From Pyrrhoderma lamaoense (Eukaryota; Basidiomycota; Agaricomycetes; Hymenochaetales; Hymenochaetaceae): a stretch of DNA of 64,000 bases. This document shows, one piece after another, positions 60,717-64,000 of the stretch; within the stretch, counting starts at the first letter, position 1; each line of letters starts with the position of its first letter. The stretch lies in contig NBAZ01000019.1 of assembly GCA_002794735.1 (NCBI GenBank), positions 62,001 through 126,000 on the forward strand, read 5' to 3'. The position numbers and the translations under genes were made by a program. Under the pieces are notes generated by a model. It searched no databases, had not been told where the DNA came from, and saw nothing but the letters and a program-made list of their open reading frames with translations.

Positions 60717-61590
60717 TATTGTTTAGGGAGTCTTCAGGGTCCTTTCCTTGTATCACAGAAGGGAGGAATATCGGATTTAAAGATAGACAGGCAGTTATCG
60801 AGTATATATATTCCTCAGATATCGGGGTTTGATGACGCCGTTGACACTTAAATCAAGTTCATCAAAGAGTAGTATCTCCAGCGGTATGTTGACGAAGTAT
60901 CCCCATTTTAATAAAAAATAAAAAGGAATGTAAATATAGATTCCTATCATGTAGAGCATCAGCGGAAGTTTACGTCTATCAGTCAATGAGCTCAGCGATT
61001 CGCCATTTTGAAGCTTGTATATCAAAGATAAACATTCTGAGCTGTGGGATCTGGGAAACGTGACTGAAGTGCCTTCAAAAATTTGATACACAACCTCAGA
61101 AAAAGAATATGTAGATCCCATCCCTTCGGCGATCATCTAATGCAAACCATCACGTGAGAGTCTTGCTCTGATCGATTTAGGGTAGTTTGAAGTCTATAGC
61201 TCTCTTCCCCATTGGTAAATTGATTGCATCTGACTCTCATGATACAACAGTCCGCCCGGTGACAATGTGTGAGGAATATGCTACCTTCTGTGTCCAACAC
61301 AGTGCTCCATTTGCCTTATTCGTATATCACTTATAACAGCAATTTCAATGCATCCTGTTCTAGAGCAGCAAGACATTCTATCTTATCTGCATATATTTCC
61401 GACCATCAGCGCTGCCTTTACTATAGAGGTATCAGGAGCAGTGGGATAGTGCATGACAACAGGCTAGAAGCGAAAAGTACTTGAATCAAATTATGAGATT
61501 AACGGATATAATCTAGGAATTATATATACCATCTCAATAGATTAATCGATACTATCAATATTATCAACTTTTCATAGACTAGGCGTATAA
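60717..61590. other. Array spacer, short type, copies 9-10
   Basis: Carries a TTGATACACAACCTCAG segment near 61085, shared with the other short spacers, and ACCATCAGCGCTGCC near 61402, shared with other copies' flanks. No gene is supported. Confidence 0.5.
60803..60842 (-). promoter_or_regulatory. Shared array promoter, copy 9
   Basis: TATATATAT at 60803-60811, 87 bp before the ATG, with TGATGACGCCGTT (plus-strand reading) at 60830-60842. Confidence 0.65.
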
Positions 61591-63389
61591 TTAAACTATA
61601 TCTACTGAGCCCTGAAGCAACAATATTAGATACATCATTCATATTACTCTAAAATCGTCACACCTTTAATTCCGGCGTTTCTGGTTTCAGCTCCTCAATT
61701 ATGATGTAATTTGTTCTATGTTCTGTAATGGTATCGACTCGAATGGTCATCGGCATTTCATTATTTGATGCCTATGTAAGAATAATGGTTCTCTATGTGT
61801 ATGCATATAATTAGGTAGAATGGTCTATTATATACCTTTATTATCTCTGGAATACTATTGAATACTGTTGAACCTGTTATCTCGTCGTTATATTCACGTG
61901 CATTCAACCTATTTGAAGCAGAAAGTACACGTTTAAGATATATTGGATTGTACTTACGTCGCGAGGAGTGTGTTCGTGTAGACTGTATAGTTATAGCAGA
62001 AAGATGAAGTACCTAATATAAGCCAAAGAAACACTGAATATGATGCGCAAGTAGTGTACCTTTACTGATAAAGAAATAGAGCGAAATCCAGATCAAATTG
62101 TCTGGATAAACCTCTATCTAATGATCAAACCGATGAATTGAATCTTTAATACTATTGTCAGTGAATACAATACTAACCATAACAATGACGAGAAGAGAAA
62201 AAAGACTCGGTATAGCTCCGGTGTTAACAGTAAAAACAATCAAGCGGTTGATGATACTATCCGATTTCTCGAATCCTGTTCTAGAGCGATGCAGTAAGAT
62301 AGCAAGGGTAAAAGCAATTGAGATATCTGTAGCTGCGATAATCGAGTATAAGAATTTTACGAGCCAAACATATGGTTTGATATCCGAGTATCGCTTCATA
62401 GGAAGACTATGATATATGAGAAGATGTTGTTGATAACGGATTTCTGTGGAAAATAAACGTACACTTTGGTCAGATCAACTAGAGGCCAGAAGTACCTAAG
62501 TATCGACGAAGCTAGCAGGAAGAGTTGAAACACACATATAGAAACCATGATCTCTAGCGTAATAACCATGGCTACAGTTATAGATAGTTTTCTATTCTTC
62601 TTGCTTACTTGATAAAATTTAAAATCCGCTCAAATTGAGTTTATGTGTAATTTGAGACTTACATATCCATATACGAAATAATAAAAATAGGTGTACAATT
62701 CCGGTAACAAGAAACTATAAAACCAACATAGTGAATATATTTTATGGTATCGCAGAACGATAGTGCCTACACTGATAACTGAAGTGATCTTTAAAACTAG
62801 CTGTAAGCACATGATTAGGGTACAATAAAGGGTTGTGACAAACCGTAAGAATTCGACTAGGTTGTACAAGGAACGGTATGTCGGCGTAATTAGTTGTAAG
62901 GGACTCATAACCAGTTTCTACTATTAGTGCTTGGTGTACGGTATCTAGTGCCCATATCAAGAGTACCTAGCCAACATACTATGATATTATTGACGTTTTT
63001 AACTTAGAAACTGACTCACGAGAAGTTTGATCCATAGCGCATCCTTCATAAAAAAGCGCTAAAGTCTACTGTTGAGATTATGTCAAGCACCTCATCCCCT
63101 GATTATGACTTACATTACAGTAGTAGTACATTTGCAGCGTTGCTATCCCCCAGAGGCTATCAACGAATATCAGAAGGGAAAAGATGAAATATGGGTGCTT
63201 ACATACGACATAGTTATCCTATAACAACACATTGACTTCAGCTACCTGATAGCAAGTTATGGAGTTAGGACTCACGTAGCCCCAAGATATAAAGCTCCAA
63301 GCTTTAGCAGTAATAAATTATTGATGAGAAAATTCAAGTTTCCAAGACGAGCTTACTGAATCGTATAAGTCTTTAGTATTCCCGCTCAT
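61591..63389 (-). CDS. DUF6534 family multi-pass membrane protein, copy 10
   Basis: Starts MSGNTKDLYDS (donor GTAAGC), with exon 2 LGALYLGAT and the 12-nt exon GATAACTATGTC near 63205. VWALDTVHQALIVETGYESL extends to LVQPSRILT before a GTTTGT donor. The core MKRYSDIKPYVWLVKFLYSI is followed by HRSRTGFEKSDSIINRLIVF and TVNTGAIPS. The tail is ASNNEMPMTIRVDTITEHRT and the last exon GSVDIV. The exons inspected keep phase. It has a shared-type promoter with a TGATGACACTGTT variant and the same long-type spacer as copies 4 and 8. Confidence 0.85.
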
Positions 63390-64000
63390 TATTGTTCAGG
63401 AGACTCCAGAATCTCTTTCGTGTCGTTTAGAGAGGGTTAAAAACAGGACAAAGCACGTAGCAACAGGCATTGGATCTATATATCTTACAGGCGTCGGAAA
63501 CTGATGACACTGTTAACATCCGTATCATTGGCATCAAAGAACAGCGTGGATACCTCAACTTGCACTGCGGAAGGATGTCATAGTGGATCCTTAAGGAATT
63601 GTATACTTTTTCTGTAAAAAGAGAAGAAGAACTACCCTTAGATATCGCGTCATGATTGAGTTATCCGTAGTTGCGTGTTTCTGAGTTTTATGGACTGACG
63701 ACCGTAGTGATCGTGTGATCTTACAATACATACATTTGTTTTTTCACAGGATTATCAAGGTTTTAAGGGATTTCTATTATTTCCTTACAATAAGCACATG
63801 GATGACTCATGCTCACGATTTTCTTCCAATGCCTCAAATCGTTTTCTGTGCTGTGTAAAATGTTGTTCCGTGACTCATTTGGTTTTTCCCTTACAAAAAT
63901 TACACATATCATTTGCAGTAAGAGATCGAGAGAAGTCATGATGCTGCGCGATTATTATATTTGAAGGGCAATGGCTTGCATGTACCGTTCATTCCTACTT
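63390..64000. other. Array spacer, long type, to window end
   Basis: Homologous to 44640-45100 and 57060-58260 up to GTACCGTTCATT at the very end. This suggests that another copy of the array follows outside the window. Confidence 0.5.
63476..63514 (-). promoter_or_regulatory. Shared array promoter, copy 10
   Basis: CTATATATC at 63476-63484, 87 bp before the ATG, with TGATGACACTGTT at 63502-63514. Confidence 0.55.

Larger units (their letters stand above)
34276..63389 (-). repeat. Tandem array of DUF6534 membrane-protein genes
   Basis: Nine complete genes and one truncated copy, all on the minus strand, each about 1.8 kb, with spacers of about 0.8-2.1 kb that are also partly homologous. The strongest shared protein block is SRTGF..SD.IINRL..FTVNTGAIPS. 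The array probably continues beyond the right end, since the last spacer is of the long, duplicated type. Confidence 0.9.

Noticed and set aside
34276..63389. GC-AG introns after NPQFL in most DUF6534 copies
   Set aside because: At first GCAAGT- or GCAAAT-like sites seemed to be donors, but the frame continues about eight more codons to a proper GT donor in the same phase in eight of nine copies.
1..64000. tRNA genes, CRISPR arrays or a secondary-metabolite core gene
   Set aside because: None could be recognised by reading both strands; a tRNA scan would be needed to exclude a missed tRNA.

Overview
The window looks like nuclear DNA of a basidiomycete fungus, most likely an Agaricomycete. 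The genes are broken by many short introns (about 44-130 bp, mostly GT-AG). Recognisable products include an Nrg1-type C2H2 factor, a rhamnogalacturonan hydrolase, long microsomal P450s and, above all, DUF6534 membrane proteins, a family I know only from Basidiomycota. There are no operons and no tRNA, rRNA or CRISPR array that I can see.

Left part (1-34275). A C2H2 zinc-finger/AT-hook regulator lies at 2287-4460. It is followed by an NPF-motif, low-complexity protein that is probably endocytic (8017-10771) and a small charged protein (12826-13458). A secreted GH28 rhamnogalacturonan hydrolase with eight exons is on the minus strand (13883-15745). Three tandem cytochrome P450 genes follow (18390-26304); the second and third are a recent duplicate pair. 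A PARP-type zinc-finger protein (27265-28766) and a kinase-fold protein with two altered catalytic motifs (29112-31285) are both on the minus strand. The kinase-fold gene is divergent from a membrane-anchored Ser/Pro-rich protein (32027-33510).

Right part (34276-64000). This is a head-to-tail array of nine full-length DUF6534 genes plus one 5'-truncated copy, all on the minus strand. The spacers are duplicated too, and one carries a probable solo LTR. I traced the exons of copy 7 completely: 16 exons for only 948 coding bases, with six exons of 12-26 nt, including a 12-nt exon found in all nine full copies. Most copies in the middle and right of the array share a promoter, with a TATA stretch 83-90 bp before the ATG and a TGATGACGCCGTT-like box (plus-strand reading) just beyond it. 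This array of intron-dense orphan membrane proteins with a common promoter is the best candidate for an undescribed system here.

Data caveat. Many genes in the left half need a single extra base at short homopolymers to keep one reading frame: six sites in the zinc-finger gene, three in the first P450, and others. The hydrolase, the kinase and DUF6534 copy 7 are perfectly in frame. Either the assembly has dropped bases or some of these genes are truly broken; raw reads or RNA-seq would decide. No step here used a database search. Family names come from recognised motifs.
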